NCBI RefSeq assembly: GCF_900111295.1
Contig: NZ_FOGT01000001.1
Coordinates: forward strand, 124,001 to 188,000
Direction of reading: 5' to 3'
Length of the DNA: 64,000 nucleotides
DNA from: Salipaludibacillus aurantiacus
GTDB lineage: Bacteria > Bacillota > Bacilli > Bacillales > Salisediminibacteriaceae
The position numbers and the translations under genes were made by a program. Of this stretch, positions 55,827 to 64,000 are shown piece by piece. The notes below the pieces were generated by a model. That model saw nothing but the letters and a program-made list of their open reading frames with translations, ran no database searches and was not told the DNA's origin. The stretch's first letter is position 1. Each line of letters begins with the position of its first letter.

Positions 55827-56839
55827 GAGGTAGCCGCCGCCCCCTTTTCTTTTTTCAAAGCCTCCAGGTGATTTAGCACCTGAGTGCCCATCGCTTTGTT
55901 ACAAGTATGAATCCCTTCCGATATTGAAGACGCAGCACCTTGGACATATAGAGCTGCTCCCGCATTTAATAGAACAAGGTTGACAGCCGCCTCAGGAGCC
56001 CGCCCTTCAAACACCGACCTTATTAGTTGAGCACTTTCAGCGGAGGATGAAGCTTTGGCCCCTTCCAAAGTCTGTCTTTTTAAGCCGACTTCTTCAGGCG
56101 ATATATTAAATTCTTTAATGGTCCCATCCCGTACTTCAATCAAATGGGTCTTTCCCTGAACAGTAATTTCATCCAAACCGTCTTCACCACTGACAAACAA
56201 AGCCCGTTCAACTCCCAAATGCCTGGAGGCTTCAGCCATTTTCTTTGCTGCCTCTCTGTCATATACACCGATTAAACGGTGAGACGCACCAGCCGGATTT
56301 GTTAATGGGCCGAGGAGATTAAAAATCGTCTTCATCCGGAGCTGTTTCCGTACCGGCGCCACATGTTTCATGGCAGAGTGATAGACAGGTGCAAACAGAA
56401 ATGCCAAATGGTGGTTTTTAAGCATCTGTTCTGCATTTTTTTCATTGTCCTGAAAAGGAATACCTAGCTCTTCAAGGACGTCTGCACTGCCGCTTGTAGA
56501 GGATACACTCCTGTTTCCATGTTTTGCCACTTTCACTTTCATGGAACTTAATAAGATCGCAGCGGCTGTGGAAATGTTAAATGTACCGGCTCCGTCACCG
56601 CCTGTCCCACATGTATCCATCACTTTAAAGGGCAGAGTAAACTGTTTACTTTTTCTCTGCATCCCTTTGGCAAAGCCGACAATTTCTTCCACTGTCTCTC
56701 CTCTGAATTGAAGCACAGACAGGATTGCGGCCATTTCTTCCTGGCTGTGTTCCCCTGACATCATTTGTCCGACAAGCTGTTCTGCCTCTTTCTCGTTTAA
56801 AGATGTATTGGACATAATCTTTTCCAGTGCTCTGCTCAT
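55823..56839 (-). CDS. trpD: anthranilate phosphoribosyltransferase
   Basis: Transfers phosphoribose from PRPP to anthranilate. 338 aa. Signature DTCGTGGDGAGTFNIST near 76-92 (PRPP binding), KHGNRSVSSTSGSADVLEELG near 105-125 (shown by its ends KHGNRS and SADVLEELG) and NLLGPLTNPA near 161. Overlaps trpE and trpC by 4 bp each. Confidence 0.96.
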   Translation of the reverse strand: MSRALEKIMSNTSLNEKEAEQLVGQMMSGEHSQEEMAAILSVLQFRGETVEEIVGFAKGMQRKSKQFTLPFKVMDTCGTGGDGAGTFNISTAAAILLSSMKVKVAKHGNRSVSSTSGSADVLEELGIPFQDNEKNAEQMLKNHHLAFLFAPVYHSAMKHVAPVRKQLRMKTIFNLLGPLTNPAGASHRLIGVYDREAAKKMAEASRHLGVERALFVSGEDGLDEITVQGKTHLIEVRDGTIKEFNISPEEVGLKRQTLEGAKASSSAESAQLIRSVFEGRAPEAAVNLVLLNAGAALYVQGAASSISEGIHTCNKAMGTQVLNHLEALKKEKGAAATS

Positions 56840-58347
56840 CTCTTTATTGCCTCCTCTTTTTCGAACCTCTGCTCAGCTAATTTAATTGCGTATATTAACG
56901 CTCTTGCCTTATTTTTAGTCTCTTCATATTCATTTTCCGGTACGGAATCCTGAACAATTCCTGCCCCGGCCTGCACATACGCTGTTTTATCTTTCAAAAT
57001 GATTGTCCTGATAGCAATACAGGAATCAATAGCCTGGTTAAAACCGCAATACGCAATGGCGCCTGAATAAACCCCTCTTCTTGTTTGTTCCAGTTCCTGT
57101 ATAATTTCAACTGCCCTTACTTTAGGCGCTCCGGAGACGGTCCCTGCCGGATGAGTAGAAAACAACGCATCGAAAGGATGGGAGTGAGTGTGGAGCCTGC
57201 CTGTCACCTTTGTAATTAAATGCATGACGTGAGAAAAGTAAGAGACCTGCATCATATCTTTAACGGTCACGGAACCATACTCGCTAACCCTGCCTAAATC
57301 GTTTCTCGCTAAATCGACCAGCATCAAATGTTCAGCACGTTCTTTCTCATCTGCGAGAAGTTCTTCCGCAAGTTCGGCATCCTCTTCAGGTGTCAGTCCC
57401 CTTTTTCGCGTTCCGGCAATTGGATGGATTTCCATCTCCTTATTCTCATCCACTTTTACAAGACGTTCAGGAGAACTTCCAATGATCTCCTGGCCATCCA
57501 TCCGAATGTAATATAAATAAGGGGAAGGGTTTATTTTTCTTAAAACTCTGTAAAGCGAGAGCCCGTCAGATTGCACAGGGAGTTCGAAACGCTGCGATAA
57601 TACAGCCTGGAAAATATCTCCCGCAGCAATATATTCCTTCACTTGCTCTACATGGTCAGTAAACTGGTCTTTAGTGTAATTTGATTGGACCCCATCAAAA
57701 ATGTCTTCATTGCCCGGCTCCTCCATCGAAACAATGGATACAGGATCAGCGTCATCCCGTTCAATCTTTTCAAGGATAGTCTTCAGCTTTCGTTTGCCAC
57801 CCTCATAGGCCTCTTTTTTATCGAGGGAAGAAGTATCTTGTAAGTGAACGACCGTCAGTTCCTCTTTTTCGTGCTGATAAGCAAGAATGGTTTCACAAAA
57901 CATAAAGGAAACATCGTGCTCATTACCTGGTGAATTTCTCGAAAGCCGCGGCTCATAGCATCCATATGCCTCAAACCCTAAATAACCGACTGCTCCGCCT
58001 GGAAACGGTAAATCTGGCATTTCCGGAGATACATTGATATAGGCTAAAGCTCTCTCCCAGGCTTTCTGAAAATCTTTTTCTTTAAATAAAACTTCTCCCT
58101 CTTTATTTTTAAACAAAAAGAGATGGTTATCATCGTGAAGAAAATAGGCCGGGTTTAATCCAATAAATGAATAGTTTGCCCAGGGTGATAAAGGGTCTTT
58201 ACTTTCCAGCAGGAAAGCTGCCTCTTCATTAAATAAATGGAATAACTGAATGGGGGTTTTTGTATCTGCAAAGACTTTCACTGAAACAGGAACCGTAGAA
58301 TAAACGGCCGCGGATGTGTAAAACCGCTCTTGGGATAATGTTTCCAT
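56836..58347 (-). CDS. trpE: anthranilate synthase component I
   Basis: Chorismate to anthranilate, with an amidotransferase partner encoded elsewhere (in Bacillus the pabA-type TrpG); no trpG is here. 503 aa. Feedback-inhibition motif LLESK near 48-52 and chorismate-binding GTVSGAPKVRAVEII near 415-429. ATG 58347 follows GAGGTG by 6 bases; the upstream ATG 58365 overlaps that site and is unlikely. First gene after the TRAP leader. Confidence 0.95.
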   Translation of the reverse strand: METLSQERFYTSAAVYSTVPVSVKVFADTKTPIQLFHLFNEEAAFLLESKDPLSPWANYSFIGLNPAYFLHDDNHLFLFKNKEGEVLFKEKDFQKAWERALAYINVSPEMPDLPFPGGAVGYLGFEAYGCYEPRLSRNSPGNEHDVSFMFCETILAYQHEKEELTVVHLQDTSSLDKKEAYEGGKRKLKTILEKIERDDADPVSIVSMEEPGNEDIFDGVQSNYTKDQFTDHVEQVKEYIAAGDIFQAVLSQRFELPVQSDGLSLYRVLRKINPSPYLYYIRMDGQEIIGSSPERLVKVDENKEMEIHPIAGTRKRGLTPEEDAELAEELLADEKERAEHLMLVDLARNDLGRVSEYGSVTVKDMMQVSYFSHVMHLITKVTGRLHTHSHPFDALFSTHPAGTVSGAPKVRAVEIIQELEQTRRGVYSGAIAYCGFNQAIDSCIAIRTIILKDKTAYVQAGAGIVQDSVPENEYEETKNKARALIYAIKLAEQRFEKEEAIKR

Positions 58348-58460
58348 TTCAATCACCTCTCTCATTTGACAGGGATTGAAGTATGAGGGATGTGAGGTGC
58401 TGTTTAAAAGACAAATAATACCTGCCTTTTTACAGCATGGTTGAATAGATTACAACTCAT

Positions 58461-58490
58461 AAAAGCTAAAACGCCTGCCCAAGGGGCAGA
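58461..58490 (-). terminator. trp leader attenuator (intrinsic terminator)
   Basis: On the minus strand CTGCCC / GGGCAG with a 3-base loop, followed by GTTTT and more T. It lies about 20 bp after the TRAP triplets and about 115 bp before trpE, where the B. subtilis trp attenuator lies. A short upstream stretch, GCAGA, could pair with TCTGC of the terminator to form an antiterminator. Confidence 0.85.
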
Positions 58491-58510
58491 CGTGTCCTTA
58501 TATGGATACG

Positions 58511-58564
58511 CTCATCTCTGCTCTCCTCAACTCCAACTCTGCTCTTCTCTCTTCTATATTTCTA
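58511..58564 (-). promoter_or_regulatory. TRAP-binding (G/U)AG triplet array in the trp leader
   Basis: Minus-strand triplets, in transcript order: UAG at 58564, UAG at 58556, then GAG at 58549, 58544, 58539, 58533, 58528, 58523, 58518 and 58513. Spacers are 2-3 bases for the eight GAG units and 4-5 for the first two. Three more triplets lie upstream (58596-58581). TRAP, an 11-subunit ring, binds such arrays when tryptophan is bound. Confidence 0.9.
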
Positions 58565-58613
58565 TTAAAATCCTTAAATACTCTTCATCTCATCTAAACT
58601 TAGCTTATTGAGT

Positions 58614-58643
58614 ATACTAACGCGATTCCTGTTTGTTTGTCAA
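58614..58643 (-). promoter_or_regulatory. trp promoter overlapping the end of aroH
   Basis: Minus strand TTGACA (58643-58638), an 18-bp spacer and TAGTAT (58619-58614); the -10 box overlaps the aroH stop codon. The same placement is known in B. subtilis. Expected transcription start near 58607. Confidence 0.75.
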
Positions 58644-59000
58644 GGCTAAATCAGGCCGCAGCTTGACTGCATCCTTTAAATACACATGGTGAATATCATC
58701 TGATCGTTTGGCTGTATTGACAGTCACCATTAATCTGATGCATTTTTTAAGTCCGTCAGGAACAGAAATTTCCTGTGCACACATCACCGGCACAAATTGG
58801 TATCCATCTAACTGCCTTAGAGCCCGTGCCGGAAATGTCGCATTTAAATCGTCAGTCATAGTAATCATAATATGAGAAATATCTTCAGGAACAACATTAT
58901 TCTTATCCTGAATCTGTTTCATAACTTCCAATGTGGCTTCAATAATGGAGCCCGTGTTGTTTTCTTCCACAGTGGTTGCCCCGCGAATCCCCCTTATCAT
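58617..59000 (-). CDS. aroH: chorismate mutase, AroH type
   Basis: Chorismate to prephenate, the branch to Phe and Tyr. 127-aa trimeric AroH class: MIRGIRGATT at the start with Arg6, and the later Arg in FPARALRQLDG and KKCIRLMVTVNT, which line the active site. Overlaps aroB by 4 bp (ATGA). Its 3' end contains the trp promoter. Confidence 0.95.
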   Translation of the reverse strand: MIRGIRGATTVEENNTGSIIEATLEVMKQIQDKNNVVPEDISHIMITMTDDLNATFPARALRQLDGYQFVPVMCAQEISVPDGLKKCIRLMVTVNTAKRSDDIHHVYLKDAVKLRPDLALTNKQESR

Positions 59001-60091
59001 TTCAAATTCCCCTCCTTTTTAAGCAGTTCAGAAATGTCATTCTCCTTTACAGGAAGCAGTTCCGGATGCCCAAGTTCTTTTAGAAGGACAAAATTAATCT
59101 GCTTATATGACGCTTTTTTGTCCAGTTTCATTCTCTCAAGCAAGCGGTCTCTGTTGCATTCTGCAGGAATTTCCAGCCTATATCCCAGTGTATTCATGTA
59201 TTTGCAGGTACTTTCGTATTCTAACGAATGTTTATATACTTTTTCACTCAGCTTAAGGGCAAAAAGCATGCCGACAGCTACGGCTTCTCCATGAGTCATC
59301 CTGCCGTACCCTAATTCCGCCTCTATACTGTGCGCAAGCGTGTGGCCAAAATTAAGGAACGCTCTGATCCCCTGTTCCTTTTCATCTTTTTCCACTATTT
59401 CTGCTTTAACTTTAATTGAACGTCTGAGAAGTTCATTTAAAACATCTGTTTTTATTGACTTAAAAGACTGAATGTTTTCTTCTACCCATTTTATAAAAGA
59501 AGGATCAGCTATAAAACCGTGTTTAATAACTTCAGCAAAGCCTGACCGCCATTCCTTTTCAGGCAGCGTGTTAAGCATTCCGGAATCATAAATGACTGCT
59601 GATGGAGGGTGAAACGCACCAATCAGATTTTTTCCCAATGGATGGTTAATACCTGTTTTACCTCCTACACTGCTGTCATGAGCCAGCAAAGTAGACGGCA
59701 TCTGAACATAGCGGACGCCCCTCATATAAGAAGCCGCCACAAACCCGGCTAAATCTCCAGTTACTCCCCCACCAAGAGCAATAATTACCGCTTGTCTGTC
59801 GAGGCCGTTTTTTAAACATTCTGTGAGGAGACGTTCATACTGCTCAAAAGATTTAGAAGCTTCCCCGCTTGGCACTGTGGCAACATAAGGCTTGTTTTCC
59901 GCAGGAAAAGATTGAACGATTTCATCCAGGTACAGGCCGGCCACCGTGTCATCCGCAATGATTATAAAAGCACTCGCCTTTTTATCGAGAGATTTATTTA
60001 TCAGCTCATACGTTTGATATCTCAGATCCGTATCAATATAAATGGGGTACTTGGTTGTCTCGCTGTTAACAAGTAAGCGGGGAGAGGTCAT
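58997..60091 (-). CDS. aroB: 3-dehydroquinate synthase
   Basis: Second step of the shikimate pathway, NAD- and zinc-dependent. 364 aa. NAD-binding GGGVTGDLAGF near 106-116, substrate region KTGINHPLGKNLIGAFHPP near 144-162, and zinc-ligand histidines in FGHTLAHSIE near 246-255. Starts on the last base of aroC. Confidence 0.96.
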   Translation of the reverse strand: MTSPRLLVNSETTKYPIYIDTDLRYQTYELINKSLDKKASAFIIIADDTVAGLYLDEIVQSFPAENKPYVATVPSGEASKSFEQYERLLTECLKNGLDRQAVIIALGGGVTGDLAGFVAASYMRGVRYVQMPSTLLAHDSSVGGKTGINHPLGKNLIGAFHPPSAVIYDSGMLNTLPEKEWRSGFAEVIKHGFIADPSFIKWVEENIQSFKSIKTDVLNELLRRSIKVKAEIVEKDEKEQGIRAFLNFGHTLAHSIEAELGYGRMTHGEAVAVGMLFALKLSEKVYKHSLEYESTCKYMNTLGYRLEIPAECNRDRLLERMKLDKKASYKQINFVLLKELGHPELLPVKENDISELLKKEGNLK

Positions 60092-61263
60092 TAAAACCTC
60101 CTCGCTTCCTGTACATAATCTTCATAATGCTTTTTAATATCATCCATCGTATCTGAACCGAACTTATCAAGAAATGCATCGGCCAGCTCCCATGCTACCG
60201 CCGCTTCACAAACCACAGCAGCGGCGGGCACAGCACAGCTGTCCGAGCGTTCAATGCTGGCTGTAAACGGTTCTTTTGTGTCAATATCCACACTTTGAAG
60301 AGGTTTATACAACGTTGGGATTGGTTTCATGGCACCGTGAACAACAACAGGCATACCATTGGTCATTCCACCTTCGAATCCTCCCAGGCGGTTGGATTTT
60401 CTGTAGAATCCACGTCCTTCTTCATAAGCAATCTCATCGTGAACCTGGCTTCCTTTCATTCTGGCTGCTTCAAAACCGAGCCCGATCTCCACCCCTTTAA
60501 ATGCATTAATGCTTAACACTGACTGAGCAATCTTCCCGTCAAGTTTCCGGTCATAATGGACAAAACTGCCCAGCCCGACAGGCACGTTTTCTGCTATAAC
60601 TTCTACGATACCTCCAATTGAGTCCCCATTTTCTTTAGCTTCATCAATAGCCCTTTTCATTTTTTCTGAAGCGTCTTTATCCGCACATCGGACTTCAGAG
60701 GACTCAGTCACCTCTTTAAGTCCGCCAACTGATGTGAAATGAGGCTGGGCACTTACTACGTCCCCGATTTCAAGAACGTGGCCGCAAAGATTAATATTAA
60801 AAGCCTTTAGAAGTTTCTGGGCTACTGCACCTACTGCTACCCGGGCCGTTGTCTCCCTTGCGGAAGAGCGTTCGAGCACATTTCTCATATCCCTGTGCCT
60901 GTATTTAATCGCTCCGTTTAAGTCTGCATGTCCGGGCCGGGGCCGGGTAATTTTTCTTTTCACTTCCTGTTCTTCTTCTTCCGATAACGGTTCCACTCCC
61001 ATAATTTTAGTCCAGTGTGTCCAGTCTTTATTTTCAATATGGAGAGTAATTGGGGCGCCGGTTGTTTTACCATGGCGGACGCCGCTTGTAATTCTCACTT
61101 TGTCTTTTTCAATTTGCATACGCCGGCCGCGGCCGTATCCTTTTTGCCTTCTTGCCAGATGCTCATTAATGTCTTCTTCTGTGAGCGGCAGCTGGCTTGG
61201 TACCCCCTCAATAATAGCGGTCAGTTCAGGACCGTGAGATTCTCCTGCTGTTAAAAATCGCAT
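60091..61263 (-). CDS. aroC: chorismate synthase
   Basis: Last step to chorismate, FMN-dependent (called aroF in B. subtilis). 390 aa. Signatures GESHGPEL at 7-14, RRQKGYGRG near 38-46, [15 protein letters not shown] near 108-122 and [12 protein letters not shown] near 133-144. First gene of the supraoperon; 128 bp to cheR upstream. Confidence 0.96.
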   Translation of the reverse strand: MRFLTAGESHGPELTAIIEGVPSQLPLTEEDINEHLARRQKGYGRGRRMQIEKDKVRITSGVRHGKTTGAPITLHIENKDWTHWTKIMGVEPLSEEEEQEVKRKITRPRPGHADLNGAIKYRHRDMRNVLERSSARETTARVAVGAVAQKLLKAFNINLCGHVLEIGDVVSAQPHFTSVGGLKEVTESSEVRCADKDASEKMKRAIDEAKENGDSIGGIVEVIAENVPVGLGSFVHYDRKLDGKIAQSVLSINAFKGVEIGLGFEAARMKGSQVHDEIAYEEGRGFYRKSNRLGGFEGGMTNGMPVVVHGAMKPIPTLYKPLQSVDIDTKEPFTASIERSDSCAVPAAAVVCEAAVAWELADAFLDKFGSDTMDDIKKHYEDYVQEARRF

Positions 61264-61351
61264 GCCTTATCTACCTCTACTTTCTTTATCGCTTTTATGT
61301 GTTAAAAAGTTATTATGTCTATTGTTGATGATTTTAACGTATTTTTCAAGG

Positions 61352-61381
61352 ATTATATATGATTTTTTTGAATAAAGCGAA
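61352..61381 (-). promoter_or_regulatory. possible promoter of the aromatic supraoperon
   Basis: Minus strand TTCGCT (61381-61376), an 18-bp spacer and a perfect TATAAT (61357-61352), 88 bp before aroC. The -35 box is weak. Confidence 0.45.
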
Positions 61382-61391
61382 TACATACAAA

Positions 61392-62171
61392 TTAAATATC
61401 GCTTATTTTTTTATAAAAGAAAGTGTCTTCAGCCTCCAATCCGTAACGGTTGGCCTGAAAAATCTGTTCGGTGCTCCCCACAAAAAGAACACCTCCCGGT
61501 TTTAGTGCCCGGCTGAATTTTTTGTACAGCTCATCTTTTGCCTGTTCTGTAAAATAAATCATGACATTTCTGCATACAATCAAGTCGTAATTCCTGTCAA
61601 AAGAATCTGAAAGCAAATTATGCTTTTTAAAACTCACAGCCTGTTTTAATTCCTTGCCTACCCGGTAGCCTAAATCTTCTTTAGAAAAATATTTTTCTAA
61701 CCTTTCACTCCCTACTTCTTTCAGTGCCCTTTCCGTATAAAAACCTGCTTTAGCACGGGCGAGTACAGCTTCATCCAAATCAGTTGCTAATAAGTTAATT
61801 TGCGGATATTTCCTGTAGTTATGTAAGAGCATCATTAAAGAATAGGGTTCCTCTCCTGTTGAACAGGCTGCACTCCAAACTTTAATTTTAGGGGACCTGG
61901 CCAGGAGGCGGGGGATTATTTTCTCTTCAAGCACTTTCCAACGCTGGGGATTTCGATAGAACTCTGACACATTTATAGTCATTCTTTGCAGAAATTCTTC
62001 AAATAAAAAGTGATCTTTAGCTACTGCCTGAAAATAGTTGTCAAAATTAGAAAAACCTCTTTTATCTCTTAATGATGTTAATCTTCTTTTCATTTGTCCT
62101 TCTTTATATAAAGACAGATCAATTCCAGTCTTCGATTTGATATTTTCTGTAAATTTATTATAATCGTCCAT
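61392..62171 (-). CDS. cheR: chemotaxis protein methyltransferase CheR
   Basis: S-adenosylmethionine-dependent methylation of glutamates on chemoreceptors. 259 aa. N-terminal helical domain (1-70), then the SAM-binding site [14 protein letters not shown] near 98-111 and [14 protein letters not shown] near 126-139; [17 protein letters not shown] near 195 completes the active site. Lies between ndk and aroC as in B. subtilis. Confidence 0.95.
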   Translation of the reverse strand: MDDYNKFTENIKSKTGIDLSLYKEGQMKRRLTSLRDKRGFSNFDNYFQAVAKDHFLFEEFLQRMTINVSEFYRNPQRWKVLEEKIIPRLLARSPKIKVWSAACSTGEEPYSLMMLLHNYRKYPQINLLATDLDEAVLARAKAGFYTERALKEVGSERLEKYFSKEDLGYRVGKELKQAVSFKKHNLLSDSFDRNYDLIVCRNVMIYFTEQAKDELYKKFSRALKPGGVLFVGSTEQIFQANRYGLEAEDTFFYKKISDI

Positions 62172-62371
62172 TATGACACTCCTTATCCTGTTGCTGAAAC
62201 ACCTCTCTCTACTTGTACCATAATTTATCTTTTGAGACTATAAGGCAAAATAATAAAGCTGCCGTTAAGGCAGCCAGATTGTCGAGGTACCCACATTTTA
62301 TAAAAGTGCGAGATTCTTTTTTACTTATTTTAATGGAAAGTAAATTTGAACTGTGATTGAAGAATGAAAGG

Positions 62372-62450
62372 TGGCGACTCCTGCGGGAACCGCAATAGGT
62401 GAAGATCCCCGAGAGTGATTTTCTCTCGGGAGCTGAAGCAGTTCCTGCAG
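62372..62450. repeat. Bacillaceae-type intergenic palindromic repeat
   Basis: Begins with GTGGCGACTCCTGCGGGA and has a CCCGAGAG / CTCTCGGG inner hairpin, then GCAGTTCCTGCAGAAAGCG, pairing back with the start. I recognise this as the frequent intergenic repeat of many Bacillus genomes, from memory. No coding capacity. Confidence 0.65.
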
Positions 62451-62504
62451 AAAGCGTACACCTGAAGTGATGAAATCACTCGTTATAAACTTAGCTATTA
62501 AAAA

Positions 62505-62534
62505 AGACTGTTGAGAAGAGTTTCTCAACAGTCT
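62505..62534 (-). terminator. terminator of ndk
   Basis: Perfect 13-bp stem AGACTGTTGAGAA / TTCTCAACAGTCT with a 4-base loop, then T6 on the minus strand. It lies inside the right end of the MITE-like element, which therefore may supply the terminator. Confidence 0.9.
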
Positions 62535-62588
62535 GGCTGCCTTACAGGCAGCTTTAAAGTGTGGATACACGTTGGGACATCCGCCCTT

Positions 62589-63032
62589 TTAAATCCATTT
62601 ATTAAGTGTTTTTCCGTATGAAACTAATTCCTCGTCTTTGAAAAACAGGTTTATTTCTCTTTTCGCACTTTCTTCCGAATCAGACCCATGAATTATATTC
62701 ATAGAGACCTGTACGCCGAAATCTCCGCGGATAGTGCCCGGGTCAGCCTCTTTCGGATTAGTTTTGCCCATCATCTTTCGTGCTTCGGCAATTACCCCGT
62801 CACCTTCCCATACCATTGCAAATACAGGGCCTGAAGTAATAAAGTCAACTAACTCCCCAAAAAAAGGCCGCTCTTTATGTTCCCCGTAATGTGTCTCAGC
62901 AAGGTCCTTGGATATTTGCATAATTTTAGCCCCTGTTAATGTAAACCCTTTCATTTCGAATCGTGAAACAACTTCCCCGATTAAATTGCGCTGCACGCCA
63001 TCAGGCTTGACCATTAAAAAAGTACGTTCCAT
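62589..63032 (-). CDS. ndk: nucleoside diphosphate kinase
   Basis: Balances NTP pools by transferring phosphate via a phospho-histidine. 147 aa, the standard length. Catalytic His in NIIHGSDS near 112-119; N-terminal [16 protein letters not shown] and [13 protein letters not shown] near 44-56. ATG 63032, with GGGGG upstream, is preferred; the frame is open to 63104 but without other signals. Confidence 0.96.
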   Translation of the reverse strand: MERTFLMVKPDGVQRNLIGEVVSRFEMKGFTLTGAKIMQISKDLAETHYGEHKERPFFGELVDFITSGPVFAMVWEGDGVIAEARKMMGKTNPKEADPGTIRGDFGVQVSMNIIHGSDSEESAKREINLFFKDEELVSYGKTLNKWI

Positions 63033-63222
63033 GTTTAAAACCCCCAAGTATGTAGTGTAATAACAAACCTTTTTGATTATAGCAAAATTTCCGAGAATAC
63101 ACAATTTTCTCCAGTTTAATTTATGGTTAGCGTTGCTATTTAAATTTCTGCTTTATCTGCCTTTCCTACCCGATGACAGGAGCAGGCAAAAAATATTTTA
63201 AGAAAGCATTAAAAAAATAAAA

Positions 63223-63246
63223 ACGAGCTCTGTTATTAGAGCCCGT
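63223..63246 (-). terminator. terminator of hepT
   Basis: 9-bp stem ACGAGCTCT / AGAGCCCGT (one mismatch) with a 6-base loop, then a long T-rich run on the minus strand. Confidence 0.85.
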
Positions 63247-63250
63247 CTGT

Positions 63251-64000
63251 CTAAAATTTTCTGTCACCTATATATTTGGCTATTTGGGTTAAAGCTTCTT
63301 TTGCCTGGCTTTCCGGCAATGGTTCAAGAGCAGTTAGTGCTTTATTTAAATACATATCTGCTACTTTCTTAGAATAATGGATCGCGCCGGTTTGTTTTAT
63401 CTGCTGAATAACCGATTTCATGTCAATAGCTTCCGTCCCGCTTTGCTGTAAAAAAGACACAATCTTATAATTAAGGCGCCTGTCTCTCTCCATTGCATAA
63501 AGGGCAGGCAATGTCACGTTACCCTGGGCAAGATCGCTCCCGGCCGGCTTTCCGAGTTCTTTTTCTGTGCCGACAAAATCAAGGATGTCATCGGTAATCT
63601 GAAAAGCCATCCCTACGTAATAGCCGTACCTTTTAAGCTGTCTTTGAACCTCGGGGGCAGCCCCTGCGACAAGAGCTCCAAGCTGACAGCTCACAGATAT
63701 TAAAAGAGCCGTTTTTCTTCGGATACGACGCAAATATATCCTGAAATTCTGCTGCCAGTTAAACTGGTCTCGAATTTGTTCAACTTCCCCAATACACATC
63801 TCTACCATAGCATCTGCCAATATATGGTGCAGTTCGGGGTTGTCGCTGTATGTAGCAAGCTCAATCGCTTTTGCAAATATATAATCTCCGGTATACATAG
63901 CTACACGGTTATCCCATTTAGACTTAATCGTTTTTTTACCCCGCCTCAGTTCAGCGTCATCTATGACATCGTCATGGACGAGAGACCCCATATGAATAAG
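63251..64000 (-). CDS. hepT: heptaprenyl diphosphate synthase component II (5' end outside window)
   Basis: Makes the C35 side chain of menaquinone-7. 250 codons are in the window and the frame is open at its edge, so the gene starts beyond it. Both Asp-rich motifs of trans-prenyl synthases are present: HDDVID near 10 codons in and the second DDILDF near 112-117 from there. In B. subtilis hepS, menH and mtrB (the TRAP gene) lie just further along, consistent with the TRAP leader found at trpE. Confidence 0.93.
   Translation of the reverse strand, partial: LIHMGSLVHDDVIDDAELRRGKKTIKSKWDNRVAMYTGDYIFAKAIELATYSDNPELHHILADAMVEMCIGEVEQIRDQFNWQQNFRIYLRRIRRKTALLISVSCQLGALVAGAAPEVQRQLKRYGYYVGMAFQITDDILDFVGTEKELGKPAGSDLAQGNVTLPALYAMERDRRLNYKIVSFLQQSGTEAIDMKSVIQQIKQTGAIHYSKKVADMYLNKALTALEPLPESQAKEALTQIAKYIGDRKF

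Larger units (their letters stand above)
62255..62555. repeat. MITE-like 300-bp element with 32-bp inverted ends
   Basis: The left end (62255-62286) and right end (62524-62555) are inverted copies with 28 of 32 identical bases; each also folds into a GCTGCC / GGCAGC hairpin. The inside is non-coding and highly structured. No target-site duplication is clear. It fills most of the 417-bp cheR-ndk gap together with the ndk terminator. Confidence 0.7.

Overview
The window is chromosomal DNA of a low-GC Gram-positive, spore-forming bacterium of the Bacillaceae. Gene content and order match the Bacillus subtilis backbone around yppE-ponA-dnaD-pan-bsh-qcr-trp-aro-ndk-hepT almost gene for gene. Very acidic, Asn/Glu/Asp-rich C-terminal tails on the class A penicillin-binding protein and on the cytochrome b/c subunit suggest a salt- or alkali-adapted relative rather than B. 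subtilis itself; that is an inference. I see no rRNA, tRNA, CRISPR array, prophage or insertion-sequence transposase.

Layout. (a) 1-16 kb, accessory: the sigma factor SigI and its membrane anti-sigma RsgI (cut by the window edge), a metallo-beta-lactamase-fold hydrolase, an uncharacterised 321-aa protein, the YdbS/YdbT membrane pair, a YpgR/CvfC protein, a phosphoesterase, two thioredoxin-fold proteins, an SLC13/RCK anion transporter, a KynB-type formamidase, a YeeE/YedE sulfur transporter, a nicotinamidase and a CBS-ACT protein of the c-di-AMP-binding CbpA type. (b) 15.8-25 kb, cell cycle and DNA: yppE, a racA-like gene, a 42-codon gene, yppC, recU-ponA, then ypoC-nth-dnaD and asnS. (c) 25-39.4 kb, metabolism: aspB-ypmB-ypmA, an MtaD-type deaminase, dinG, panBCD, and the ypjD-dapB-mgsA-bshB1-bshA-cca-birA cluster for lysine/diaminopimelate, methylglyoxal, bacillithiol, tRNA CCA ends and biotin. 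(d) 39.6-48.8 kb: ypjC, a YugP-type protease, ypjB, ypjA, the menaquinol-cytochrome c reductase qcrABC, ypiF, ypiB (ReoY), ypiA and an unknown protein. (e) 48.9-61.3 kb: the aromatic supraoperon aroC-aroB-aroH-trpE-trpD-trpC-trpF/B-trpA-hisC-tyrA-aroA, all on the minus strand, followed upstream by cheR, ndk and the start of the menaquinone-side hepT locus.

How it works together: aroC/aroB/aroH make chorismate and prephenate; trpEDC(FB)A, hisC-tyrA and aroA complete Trp, Tyr/Phe and EPSP synthesis. A promoter overlapping the end of aroH feeds a trp leader with about ten regularly spaced (G/U)AG triplets followed by an intrinsic terminator, which is the signature of TRAP-controlled attenuation.

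Most notable: trpF and trpB are one continuous 609-codon reading frame; the sigI leader carries a likely self-recognised promoter folded into a hairpin; six 20-21 bp repeats lie upstream of ypgR's terminator; a perfect 14-bp palindrome sits in the spacer of the ypjD-birA promoter; an unknown protein between ypiA and aroA looks like an amidohydrolase relative without metal ligands; and a 300-bp MITE-like element with 32-bp inverted ends lies between cheR and ndk. Most of the window is otherwise ordinary core genome.
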